This document shows positions 16,927-25,447 of a DNA stretch of 64,000 bases, piece after piece. Position 1 is the first letter of the stretch, and the number at the start of each line of letters is the position of its first letter. The position numbers and the translations under genes were made by a program. This DNA comes from UBA1189 sp045612925 (GTDB lineage Bacteria > Bacteroidota > Bacteroidia > Bacteroidales > Bacteroidaceae), in NCBI GenBank assembly GCA_045612925.1, contig JAZKZX010000051.1, forward strand, positions 1-64,000. Direction: 5' to 3'. The notes beneath the pieces are model-generated. The model was not told the DNA's origin, did no database searches, and was given only the letters and a program-made list of their open reading frames with translations.

Positions 16927-18855
16927 CTAATCCAGTTCTTCACACTCAGCCAGCCATCTTGCAGCACTGGCATCACTCGGCATGCGCCAGTCACCACGCG
17001 GACTCAACGACACACTACCCACCTTCGGTCCATCCGGCAAGCATGAACGTTTGAACTGTTGCTGGAAGAAGCGACGGAAGAATGTGGTGAGCCACTTCTT
17101 GATGATAGCCTTTTCATACAAGCCATCAAAGGTGAGGCAAGCAAGATAATATATCTTCTTGGGGCCGTATCCCGAACGTAAAAAATGATAGATAAAGAAG
17201 TCGTGTAACTCATAGGGTCCAACCAAATCCTCCGTTTTCTGCTTGATAGTACCATCGGCCTTCGCTGGGATAAGTTCGGGACTAATAGGCGTATTGACAA
17301 TATCAAGCAATATAGCACGTATCTCTGCATTGTAGCTATGCTCTGCCTCCCACTGCACCAAGTGGCACACCAGCGTCTTGGGAATACCAGCATTCATGCC
17401 ATACATCGACATGTGATCACCATTATAGGTAGCCCATCCAAGCGCCAATTCAGAGAGGTCTCCTGTACCGATAACAATTGCATTCTCGCGATTGGCCACA
17501 TCCATAAGCACCTGAGTGCGCTCACGAGCTTGAGCATTCTCATAGGTCGTATCATGTACATTTACATCATGCTCTATATCTTTGAAGTGCTGTATGCAAG
17601 CCTCCTTGATGCTTATCTCGCGCTGAGTCACTCCCAAATACCTCATCAAATCGAGTGCATTCTGATAAGTGCGATCTGTAGTACCAAAGCCAGGCATAGT
17701 GACACCAATGATACCCGTACGAGGAAATTTTAATCGATCGAAGGTGCGCACCGTAGCCAACAATGCAAGCGTAGAATCCAATCCTCCCGAGATGCCTATC
17801 ACCACCTTGCTACAATGGATATGAGTTAGACGCTTAGCCAATGCCACCGATTGTATATTGAACACTTCCTTACAGTGATTATCAAGCTCTTCACCCTGGG
17901 GTACAAAGGGCAATTGGGAAAATTGACGAGTAAGCTCACCCTCACACACTGAAATAGGTGCCGTATGCACATGCGTAGCCTTCGGATAGAGGTCGGCCTG
18001 CGCCGTAGCGAAAGTGGTATTTCCACGACGCTCCATACGCAACTTATCGAGGTCTATCTCCGAACATACAAGCTGGGCATCGAAGCAAAAGCGCTCACCC
18101 TCAGCAATCATAGCTCCATTCTCGGCCACAAAAGCCTTACCGGCAAAAACAAGATCAGTAGTGGATTCACCATAGCCACTACTACTATATACATATCCAG
18201 CCATGCAACGCGCAGACTGCTGCTTGATAAGCGAACGTAAATAATCATGCTTTCCCGTCACCTCATCCGATGCTGATAGGTTAAAGATAATTTCGGCTCC
18301 TTGCAATGCCAATGCTGAACTGGGAGGGGTAACACTCCACAGATCCTCACAAATTTCTACACCGAAAGCATAGCGGCCTGTATGGAATATCTGATAAGAA
18401 CCTATATGTACATACTGCCCAGCATAACAGATATCATCCTCCATACGCAAGTTGTATCCCGTGGTAAACCAACGGCGTTCACTAAACTCACCATAATTGG
18501 GGATATAACATTTGGGAACAATACCCAGGATTCGTCCCTGTTGCAACACAAGTGCACAATTGTAGAGTGCACCACATACGTAAATGGGGGCTCCTATCAT
18601 ATACACATTATCATACGCGCTGGTAGCCTCTGCAAAACGAGCAATAGCAGCCTCAGCCTCCTGCAACAATGTTTGTTGCGTGAGCAGATCACCACAGGTA
18701 TAGCCCGTAACACACAATTCAGGGAATACGGTCACCTCTACCCCCTCATCATGAGCGCGGTGAGCTAAGGAAATGAGTTGCTCTACATTATACTTCGGGT
18801 CAGCCACGCTGACCAAGGGCACAGCTGCACCCACTTTGATGAATCCGTGTTGCAT
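16927..18855 (-). CDS. nadE: Glutamine-dependent NAD+ synthetase
   Basis: A 642-residue two-domain enzyme for the last step of NAD synthesis. The N-terminal nitrilase-like amidase domain (~1-290) has the Glu of FPELCVTGY, a central Lys and the Cys of GVEICEDLW. A C-terminal synthetase domain carries the PP-loop GISGGLDSTLAL near residue 355 and IIGVTMPGFGTTD. The ammonia tunnel form is the usual one in Bacteroidetes. The start MQHGFIKVGAAVP fits the family. A candidate -7 element TATTTTTG lies on the minus strand at 18886-18879. Confidence 0.96.
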   Translation of the reverse strand: MQHGFIKVGAAVPLVSVADPKYNVEQLISLAHRAHDEGVEVTVFPELCVTGYTCGDLLTQQTLLQEAEAAIARFAEATSAYDNVYMIGAPIYVCGALYNCALVLQQGRILGIVPKCYIPNYGEFSERRWFTTGYNLRMEDDICYAGQYVHIGSYQIFHTGRYAFGVEICEDLWSVTPPSSALALQGAEIIFNLSASDEVTGKHDYLRSLIKQQSARCMAGYVYSSSGYGESTTDLVFAGKAFVAENGAMIAEGERFCFDAQLVCSEIDLDKLRMERRGNTTFATAQADLYPKATHVHTAPISVCEGELTRQFSQLPFVPQGEELDNHCKEVFNIQSVALAKRLTHIHCSKVVIGISGGLDSTLALLATVRTFDRLKFPRTGIIGVTMPGFGTTDRTYQNALDLMRYLGVTQREISIKEACIQHFKDIEHDVNVHDTTYENAQARERTQVLMDVANRENAIVIGTGDLSELALGWATYNGDHMSMYGMNAGIPKTLVCHLVQWEAEHSYNAEIRAILLDIVNTPISPELIPAKADGTIKQKTEDLVGPYELHDFFIYHFLRSGYGPKKIYYLACLTFDGLYEKAIIKKWLTTFFRRFFQQQFKRSCLPDGPKVGSVSLSPRGDWRMPSDASAARWLAECEELD

Positions 18856-19021
18856 AGTCTTACTTTATATTTCGCTCACAAAAATAAAACTTTTTTTTTA
18901 TTTTACGAAGAGTATACATATTAACTTGCATATACCCCACTCTCCCCGACTAACGAATATGACTCCATAGCTGACTTTAATAAGACCTCTACTATAATCT
19001 AACAATCCGTAGAGCACATAT

Positions 19022-19055
19022 AAAAAAAGGCGAAGAGGACTTCCCCTTCACCTTT
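19022..19055 (-). terminator. Terminator of kbl
   Basis: On the minus strand, a long GA-rich stem (AAGG.GAAG.GG with CC.CTTC.CCTT) around a short AAGT loop is followed by seven Ts. It lies about 22 bases past the kbl stop. Confidence 0.75.
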
Positions 19056-19076
19056 TATATGTATGCAGTAATCCGA

Positions 19077-20267
19077 TTACTTGATTACTCCAAGTTCCTT
19101 ACCCACCTTTGTGAATGCAGCGATAGCCTTATCGAGATCCTCGCGACTATGAGCAGCAGAGAGCTGTACACGGATACGAGCCTGATCCTTCGGTACTACG
19201 GGGTAGTAGAAACCAGTCACATAGATACCCTCCTCAGCCATGCGGTTGGCAAAGTCTTGTGAAAGCTTAGCATCGTAGAGCATCACAGCGCAGATAGCAG
19301 ACTGTGTGGGCTTGATGTCAAAACCTGCAGCCAACATTTTCTCGCGGAAGTATACCACGTTCTCCTGCTGCTTAGTGTGGAGGGCGTCGCTCTCCTTGAG
19401 AATCTTGAACATTTCAAGTGATGCACCCACTACGGCAGGGGGAATAGAGTTAGAGAAGAGGTAGGGACGTGAACGCTGACGAAGCATATCGATAATTTCC
19501 TTGCGACCAGTGGTAAAGCCACCGATAGCTCCACCGAATGCCTTACCGAGTGTACCGGTATGAATATCGATGCGGCCATAGCAGTTGAACTGCTCGCTTA
19601 CACCATGACCAGTAGCACCTACAACACCTGCAGAGTGACACTCGTCAACCATTACGAGAGCGTCGTACTTCTCGGCGAGGTCACAAATCTTGTCCATAGG
19701 AGCTACATTACCGTCCATTGAGAACACACCATCAGTTACGATGATACGGAAACGTTGCTCTTGAGCCTCCTGCAGGCAACGCTCGAGGTCAGCCATATCA
19801 GCATTAGCGTAACGATAACGCTTAGCCTTACAGAGGCGTACACCATCGATGATAGAAGCGTGGTTGAGCGCATCAGAGATGATAGCATCCTGATCGGTGA
19901 AGAGGGGCTCGAATACACCACCATTGGCATCAAAGCAAGCAGCATAGAGGATCGTGTCCTCAGTCTTGAAATAATCAGAGATCGCAGCCTCGAGTTCCTT
20001 ATGCATATCCTGAGTACCGCAGATGAAGCGTACTGATGACATACCATAGCCATGAGTGTCCATAGCTCTCTTGGCAGCATCTACGAGGCGCTGGTTGTCA
20101 GAGAGGCCGAGGTAGTTGTTGGCACAGAAGTTGAGTACATCACGACCATCGTTCAACTTAATGTTGGCACGCTGAGGAGTAGTGATAATACGCTCGTTCT
20201 TGTACAAGCCAGCGTCTTTGATGCCGGCGAGTTCCTGTTGCAGGTGTTCTTTAATCTTTCCGTACAT
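19077..20267 (-). CDS. kbl: Glycine C-acetyltransferase (2-amino-3-ketobutyrate CoA ligase)
   Basis: A 396-residue PLP enzyme of the alpha-oxoamine synthase family that cleaves 2-amino-3-oxobutyrate with CoA to glycine and acetyl-CoA in threonine breakdown. It starts MYGKIKEHLQQELAGIK. Motifs are NFCANNYLGLS, VDECHSAGVVG and the PLP Lys242 in TGTLGKAFGGAIGG. The partner threonine dehydrogenase gene is not adjacent. The frame stays open upstream through a tRNA gene, so the start at 20267 is used. A -7-like TACCTTTG is at 20321-20314. Confidence 0.93.
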   Translation of the reverse strand: MYGKIKEHLQQELAGIKDAGLYKNERIITTPQRANIKLNDGRDVLNFCANNYLGLSDNQRLVDAAKRAMDTHGYGMSSVRFICGTQDMHKELEAAISDYFKTEDTILYAACFDANGGVFEPLFTDQDAIISDALNHASIIDGVRLCKAKRYRYANADMADLERCLQEAQEQRFRIIVTDGVFSMDGNVAPMDKICDLAEKYDALVMVDECHSAGVVGATGHGVSEQFNCYGRIDIHTGTLGKAFGGAIGGFTTGRKEIIDMLRQRSRPYLFSNSIPPAVVGASLEMFKILKESDALHTKQQENVVYFREKMLAAGFDIKPTQSAICAVMLYDAKLSQDFANRMAEEGIYVTGFYYPVVPKDQARIRVQLSAAHSREDLDKAIAAFTKVGKELGVIK

Positions 20268-20434
20268 AGGTTTTTGATTTATAGAAATAGTTTGTAAATA
20301 CTCAAACGATGGACAAAGGTAATGATTAAAATTAAGAATAATCCACGAGAAATAAAAAAAATGCAGACAAAGAGAAGATTTTCCTAATAAATAAAGAAAA
20401 GATGAAGAATTCCATCCTTCATCTTTTCTTTTCG

Positions 20435-20508
20435 TGGAGCATGCGAGACTCGAACTCGCCACCTCTTGACTGCCAGTCAAACGCTCTAGCCAGATGAGCT
20501 AATGCCCC
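20435..20508 (-). tRNA. tRNA-Ala (anticodon GGC)
   Basis: The 74-nt minus-strand sequence folds as a full cloverleaf. The acceptor stem is GGGGCAT/ATGCTCC and includes the G3:U70 pair that is the alanine identity signal. The D stem is GCTC/GAGC. The anticodon loop is CTGGCAG with anticodon GGC. The T arm is GCGAG-TTCGAGT-CTCGC. The discriminator is A and CCA is not encoded. A -7-like TACCTTTG (20534-20527, minus) lies just upstream. Confidence 0.93.
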
Positions 20509-20556
20509 TTTGCTTGATTTGCGATGCAAAGGTAAGTATTATATTGGAATAATCAT

Positions 20557-20564
20557 TATCTTTG
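20557..20564 (+). promoter_or_regulatory. -7 element of ruvC
   Basis: TATCTTTG on the plus strand, 22 bases before the ruvC ATG. It is back to back with the tRNA-Ala -7 element (20534-20527). No good -33 TTTG is seen. Confidence 0.45.
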
Positions 20565-20586
20565 CACAACTTTTTTCAAGAAAAAA

Positions 20587-21159
20587 ATGTTACAACCCGT
20601 CAAAGAAAAGATTATTCTCGGCATCGACCCTGGCACCAACCTCATGGGCTATGGCGTTATTAAAGTTGTGGGGACCAAAGCCAGCATGCTGGCAATGGGT
20701 GTCATCGACCTACGCAAATACGAGGACTCTTACCTGAAGCTCGGTCGCATCTTTGAGCGTGTACGAGGCATTATCGACTCTTACCTCCCCGACGAACTGG
20801 CTATCGAAGCGCCCTTCTTCGGTAAAAATGTACAGACGATGCTAAAGCTCGGACGTGCCCAAGGCGTAGCCATGGCTGCTGCCATGAGCCGACAAGTACC
20901 CATCACCGAATATGCCCCCACCAAGATTAAGATGGCCATCACGGGCAACGGCTCGGCTGGTAAGGAGCAGGTAGCAGACATGCTACGACGCATGCTCAAC
21001 ATCGACAAAGAGGAGATGCCACATTTCCTCGATGCCACCGATGCTCTCGGTGCCGCTTACTGCCACTACCTTCAGATGGGGCGCCCATCTATAGATAAAG
21101 GATGCAGTAATTGGAAAGAATTCATAGCCAAGAATCCCACAAGGGTGAAAAAGAGTTAA
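20587..21159 (+). CDS. ruvC: Holliday junction resolvase RuvC
   Basis: A 190-residue RNase-H-fold endonuclease that cuts Holliday junctions bound by RuvAB. The four catalytic acids are present: Asp14 (GIDPGTN), Glu74 (AIEAPFFGKN), Asp149 and Asp152 (FLDATDALGAAYCH). The C-terminal ~30 residues are an extension beyond the core fold. Start at 20587 is the first in-frame ATG after the promoter. Confidence 0.97.
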   Translation: MLQPVKEKIILGIDPGTNLMGYGVIKVVGTKASMLAMGVIDLRKYEDSYLKLGRIFERVRGIIDSYLPDELAIEAPFFGKNVQTMLKLGRAQGVAMAAAMSRQVPITEYAPTKIKMAITGNGSAGKEQVADMLRRMLNIDKEEMPHFLDATDALGAAYCHYLQMGRPSIDKGCSNWKEFIAKNPTRVKKS

Positions 21160-21197
21160 CCTTAGTTATCCCCATAAAATATTACTCCAAGAAAACA

Positions 21198-21833
21198 ATG
21201 AAAATGAAGAAGATAATCACATTCCTCGCCACACTATTTTTCTGCACATCAGGACAGGCTTACTCATTACAACGATTCATCAATAGCTTTAGAGAAGTAG
21301 AAGGTGCAAAATACAAAGTATTCCATCGAGATAGCCACTTCAACGATGTACCAGATAACACCTTTACTCCTTTCTCCCTAAAAATGAGGAGCGGGACACT
21401 CAAAATAATGGGCATCGAAGAGATGATAATCCTACAAGTAGACTCATGCGAAGAACATATGCGCGAACGATTCATCGACGAAATCAGTGATGCTATCCCC
21501 AATGACTACTCGCTCATATACGACAATCCCCCTCACCATATTTATATGAGCAATTGGGATGAGGAGTACGCTTATATGCTCATCACAAATTACAAACTCC
21601 CTGGGCTCACCTTAATGTATGTCACCAATAGTTTTGTACGCGCGATGCTTAATGATGCTGGAGATGGTTTTGACCCCGACAAGTTAGGCAAACATCTCGA
21701 GGAGGGAGCTGAAAAATTTGGCGAATCAGTAATCAATGTTGGAGAAAAGATCAAAGAGGGATTCTTCCGTTTACAAAAACGCGCTGAAGAATGGAGCGAA
21801 GAATCACAGAAAAAAGATTCCTATTATTTTTAA
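21198..21833 (+). CDS. Exported protein of unknown function
   Basis: A 211-residue protein with a signal peptide (MKMKKIITFLATLFFCTSGQA). The mature part is mixed alpha/beta with no cysteine pairs or family motif I recognise. It includes the acidic/aromatic run PPHHIYMSNWDEEYAYML and a C-terminal amphipathic helix (about residues 160-205, EEGAEKFGESVINVGEKIKEG). Size and secretion are loosely like the small DUF4252 proteins of Bacteroidetes, but that link is weak. It lies 38 bases after ruvC and may be co-transcribed. An upstream in-frame ATG (21111) lies inside ruvC and was not used. Confidence 0.7.
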   Translation: MKMKKIITFLATLFFCTSGQAYSLQRFINSFREVEGAKYKVFHRDSHFNDVPDNTFTPFSLKMRSGTLKIMGIEEMIILQVDSCEEHMRERFIDEISDAIPNDYSLIYDNPPHHIYMSNWDEEYAYMLITNYKLPGLTLMYVTNSFVRAMLNDAGDGFDPDKLGKHLEEGAEKFGESVINVGEKIKEGFFRLQKRAEEWSEESQKKDSYYF

Positions 21834-21840
21834 GGAAAAG

Positions 21841-21872
21841 TTTCTCCAATTAAACATTATTGTGTACTTTTG
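21841..21872 (+). promoter_or_regulatory. Promoter of prs
   Basis: TTTC (21841-21844), 20-base spacer, TACTTTTG (21865-21872). The prs ATG is 39 bases downstream. Confidence 0.55.
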
Positions 21873-21910
21873 TCGTCAGTATAACAAATAATCACTTTTC
21901 ATCTATAATA

Positions 21911-22849
21911 ATGAACACAAACAGACCTTTTACGGTATTTTCAGGCAGAAAGTCAGAATACCTTGCAAAGCAGATTTGCGAAGAGTTGGGTTGCCAATTG
22001 GGTAACATGATTGTCACACAATTCGCCGATGGTGAGTTCGCGGTTTCTTACGAAGAACCCGTTCGTGGTAAAGATGTATTCTTGGTGCAATCTACCTTCC
22101 CCAATTCAGACAATTTGATGGAGCTTCTCCTCATGATTGATGCTGCCAAGCGTGCTTCAGCACATAGCATCATTGCCGTGATGCCCTACTTCGGTTGGGC
22201 TCGTCAGGACCGCAAGGACAAGCCCCGTGTATCTATCGGCGCCAAGCTCGTAGCTGATCTTCTCAGCGTAGCTGGTGTAGACCGCATCATTACCATGGAC
22301 CTCCATGCTGACCAGATTCAAGGTTTCTTTGATGTACCCGTTGACCACCTCTATGCATCTAATGTGTTCGTTCCCTACATCCAATCACTTAACCTCGAAG
22401 ATCTCGTGATTGCTACACCTGATGTGGGCGGTAGTAAGCGCGCCAGCAGCTATGCCAAATTCTTGCACGTACCCCTCGTGCTCTGCCACAAGACACGCGC
22501 CAAGGCCAACCAGGTAGAGTCTATCCAGATTATCGGTGATGTAGAGGGCAAGAATGTCATCCTTGTTGACGACATGGTAGACACAGCTGGTACCATTTGC
22601 AAAGCTGCAGATGTAATGTTTGAGGCAGGCGCCAAATCAGTACGTGCTATTGCATCACACTGCGTGATGTCGGGTCCCGCTCCCGAGCGTGTAACCAATT
22701 CTAAACTCGAGGAGATCGTCTTCACTAATAGCATCCCCTTCGACAAGGATTGCAGCAAACTCAAGCAGCTTTCTATAGCTCCCCTCTTTGCTGAGACTAT
22801 CCGTCGTGTGATGTCTAACGAGTCCATCAGTTCACAATACATCATTTGA
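21911..22849 (+). CDS. prs: Ribose-phosphate pyrophosphokinase
   Basis: A 312-residue enzyme that makes PRPP from ribose 5-phosphate and ATP for nucleotide, His and Trp synthesis. It has MPYFGWARQDRKDKPRVSIGAKLVADLL (flexible loop and ATP site), DLHADQIQGFFDVPVDHL, and the PRPP signature VILVDDMVDTAGTICKAA. The ATG at 21911 gives the family start (MNTNRPFTVFSGRKSEYLA); the frame upstream covers the promoter. Confidence 0.97.
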   Translation: MNTNRPFTVFSGRKSEYLAKQICEELGCQLGNMIVTQFADGEFAVSYEEPVRGKDVFLVQSTFPNSDNLMELLLMIDAAKRASAHSIIAVMPYFGWARQDRKDKPRVSIGAKLVADLLSVAGVDRIITMDLHADQIQGFFDVPVDHLYASNVFVPYIQSLNLEDLVIATPDVGGSKRASSYAKFLHVPLVLCHKTRAKANQVESIQIIGDVEGKNVILVDDMVDTAGTICKAADVMFEAGAKSVRAIASHCVMSGPAPERVTNSKLEEIVFTNSIPFDKDCSKLKQLSIAPLFAETIRRVMSNESISSQYII

Positions 22850-22923
22850 TAGATATTACAACGAATAATCACACAATAAGAGTTGGCCTCTTGGGGTCAA
22901 CTCTTTTAAGATTAAATAAAAAC

Positions 22924-24009
22924 ATGAAGAAATTAGTCATTATAGCCATGGCAGCCTTTGCGATGACAGCCTGCCAGGAGAACAAAAACTCTTACCTCAT
23001 CAGCGGAACTTTTGATGCAGCGGGAGAAAGTGATTCTGTAAGTTTGCAACTCATCGAGGGCAGAAAGTTTGTCGACCTCCAGAAGGTACCTGTTATAGGT
23101 GGTAAGTTCCAAATTAAGGGTACTGCTGATAGCGTACAAGTTGCAGCACTTTCAGTTGGTGATGCCACATGCCAGTTCTTCCTTGAGCCTGGCGACATCA
23201 AGGTAAACCTCCATCAGGGTCAAATGTCATTTGCTCTCGGTACTCCCAACAACAATGCTTACGAGGCTTACATGTCCGATATGAATGCGCTTGAAGACGA
23301 ATATGCAGAGATTGCCCGTAATGCCCAAGACCCTAATCTCACTGCTGCTCAACGCGATGAAATCAAGTCTCAGCTTACAGGTTTCGAAGCCAAATATTAC
23401 CAAGCCGTAAAAAACAGCATTAGCGACAATCTGGGGAACAACTTTGGTCTCTACAACCTCTGCAATAACTATTACTATTACACTCCCGAAGAATTGGCTC
23501 CTATCCTTGAAAGTTACATTGCAGCCTTCCCTACTAACAAACGTTTGCAGTTGATTAAGGAACACAACGACCTCGTTCTCGAAACTTCAACAGGCAAGCA
23601 GTACAAGGATTTCGAGATGGCAGACATCAATGGAGACATGCACAAAATCTCTGAGTATGTAGCTATCAACAAGGTTACATTGATTGACTTTTGGGCAAGC
23701 TGGTGTGGTCCTTGTCGTGCCGAGATGCCTACTGTAAAGGCAGCTTATGAGGCTTATAAGAGTAAAGGTTTCGGTATCGTAGGCATTTCACTTGACAGCA
23801 ACAAGAAGGCATGGACTGCCTCTATTGACAATATGGGATTAGAGTGGCCTCAATTATCCGACCTTAAGGGTTGGCATAGTGCTGCAGCCAAGCTCTATGG
23901 TGTAAACTCTATCCCTGCAACCATCCTTGTTGCACAAGACGGCACCATCCTCGCTCGCAACATCCGTGGAGAAGAGATCCAAGCCAAACTCGCCGAGTTG
24001 CTTGATTGA
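22924..24009 (+). CDS. Thioredoxin-fold lipoprotein (TlpA/ResA-like with DUF4369-type N-terminus)
   Basis: A 361-residue lipoprotein: the lipobox AFAMTAC makes Cys17 the lipidated residue. Residues ~20-125 form a beta-rich DUF4369-like domain and ~125-215 a helical linker. From ~235 there is a thioredoxin-like domain with the redox motif CGPC at 261-264 (WASWCGPCRAEMP). A cis-Pro loop (VNSIPATILV) follows. Such proteins reduce disulfides in the periplasm of Bacteroidetes; the target is not known. The frame overlaps prs upstream, but MKKLVIIAMA at 22924 is the real start. Confidence 0.9.
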   Translation: MKKLVIIAMAAFAMTACQENKNSYLISGTFDAAGESDSVSLQLIEGRKFVDLQKVPVIGGKFQIKGTADSVQVAALSVGDATCQFFLEPGDIKVNLHQGQMSFALGTPNNNAYEAYMSDMNALEDEYAEIARNAQDPNLTAAQRDEIKSQLTGFEAKYYQAVKNSISDNLGNNFGLYNLCNNYYYYTPEELAPILESYIAAFPTNKRLQLIKEHNDLVLETSTGKQYKDFEMADINGDMHKISEYVAINKVTLIDFWASWCGPCRAEMPTVKAAYEAYKSKGFGIVGISLDSNKKAWTASIDNMGLEWPQLSDLKGWHSAAAKLYGVNSIPATILVAQDGTILARNIRGEEIQAKLAELLD

Positions 24010-24045
24010 GCAATATGCGAGTCATTCCGTTTTTAAGCTAAACAC

Positions 24046-24074
24046 AAATGCCCTTGCACATAGCGAGGGCATTT
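24046..24074. terminator. Hairpin between converging genes
   Basis: AAATGCCCT (24046-24054) pairs with AGGGCATTT (24066-24074) around an 11-base loop. The symmetrical A/T flanks let it end transcripts from both the tlpA-like gene and the convergent gene ending at 24115. Confidence 0.7.
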
Positions 24075-24114
24075 GTTATAATTTTACTATACTTTGCTCG
24101 AGGACACGATATAG

Positions 24115-25248
24115 TCATTTTCGTTTGATTAGTCTGCTCCACACATATTGCCACGCTCTGAATGGTACATTCCAAGCCATCTCATGTGGATAGTGTACGA
24201 AGAACTTCCAACCGCGCAGGAGCGAGTTCCACAAGCGCGGTAATAGCTTATGGTGATTCCTGCGGTCTATGCGTTGGTCGTATTTGCCAAAGTTTCCGGC
24301 CTGCATTATCTCCGATAGAAGAAATCGTCCCTCCTTCTCATCGGGTTCCACTATAAGATGTTCTTTTTCCAAGGCAAACACCTCTTGCTGTATCCACATC
24401 ATAGCACGCGCAAATCGCAGCATCCTCAGTTGGCGAAGCATCGCTATCGTGCGTTGTCGGCTCCCCTCGTTGACTGACTGGCGCAACACATAGTAATAGT
24501 CGAGCACCTGGCGCATTCCAATGCCTTCACCGAAGAGATGCATATATATATGTAATAGTATATATATTCTATTAAACTCGTGGGTAGGTACACTGATTAC
24601 CCCTGTCTCCTCGGGCAATATCACCTGATTGTCGAATTGCACCTTGGCACATGTCTCGAAATATCTCTGTAGTCTACGATTGGTCAACGGAGCATATAAG
24701 AAACCTGGTGTAGTATGTACTTCCACCTCAGCATCTTCGTGCAGAGGATAGTGAATATGCTGATATGTAAGTCCCTGCAAGCCCAACCTACTACGTGCAT
24801 ATTCATAAATTTTCTTCCGCCCTCCACCGAGCCATAAGTCTATATCTCCCGATGTTCTCAACAACGGATTGGGGTATAATGTTGCTATTCCCTGCCCTTT
24901 AAGGACACAACATCCAAATCCCTCGTTGCGAAAATATTCCACAGTCTCCACAGCCCGCTTGTTGAGCAGTCGATTTTGCATTATGGTACGCTCCGTCATC
25001 ATATACCACTGCAACAACACCCCCTTAGGAGGGCGTTGCTCAGCAGGTAGCAGTTCCAATGCAGGGAACAATACCCCAACCAATGTTTGCTCCAATGCCA
25101 TCTTATATAGTGTATTCCACTGCTCTATTGTAGGAGTCACTGACAGCCTCATATCCGACGCAGAGAGACCTTCTTCAACACATTTCGAAGAGCGTCGGGG
25201 CAATGCAACTAAAGCAATACGCAACAATTCAAAAAATATTTTATCCAT
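24115..25248 (-). CDS. Uncharacterised nucleotidyltransferase family protein
   Basis: A 377-residue cytoplasmic protein with the nucleotidyltransferase core FGCCVLKGQGIATLY...RTSGDIDLWLGGG. GDIDLW lies at 134-139 and provides the metal-binding acids. This is the family (NTP_transf_5) often found in Bacteroidetes surface-polysaccharide loci, though here no such locus surrounds it. The rest is helical with conserved His and Arg clusters. The substrate is unknown. The ATG at 25248 is preferred over one 21 codons upstream, because a promoter-like TACTTTTG lies at 25282-25275 with CTTG 20 bases upstream of it. Confidence 0.78.
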   Translation of the reverse strand: MDKIFFELLRIALVALPRRSSKCVEEGLSASDMRLSVTPTIEQWNTLYKMALEQTLVGVLFPALELLPAEQRPPKGVLLQWYMMTERTIMQNRLLNKRAVETVEYFRNEGFGCCVLKGQGIATLYPNPLLRTSGDIDLWLGGGRKKIYEYARSRLGLQGLTYQHIHYPLHEDAEVEVHTTPGFLYAPLTNRRLQRYFETCAKVQFDNQVILPEETGVISVPTHEFNRIYILLHIYMHLFGEGIGMRQVLDYYYVLRQSVNEGSRQRTIAMLRQLRMLRFARAMMWIQQEVFALEKEHLIVEPDEKEGRFLLSEIMQAGNFGKYDQRIDRRNHHKLLPRLWNSLLRGWKFFVHYPHEMAWNVPFRAWQYVWSRLIKRK

Positions 25249-25447
25249 TATCCCATTCAAAAATCTTCCTATTGCAAAAGTACAAAAAATCCGCTTATCT
25301 ATCAAGAGCAATAGCCATTATTTGCATGCATGACCCTGTTTATCGGCTCTCTGCACAAGAATATGGGCAATAACACAAAAAAGACCCAATTTGTAATCCC
25401 TATTACAAAAATATGCGTATCTTTACAAGTTCTTTATTTCATACCCT

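Noticed and set aside
20268..20480. N-terminal extension of kbl by 71 codons
   Set aside because: The extra codons run through the 3' half of tRNA-Ala and the promoter, and the kbl family start MYGKIKEHL is at 20267.
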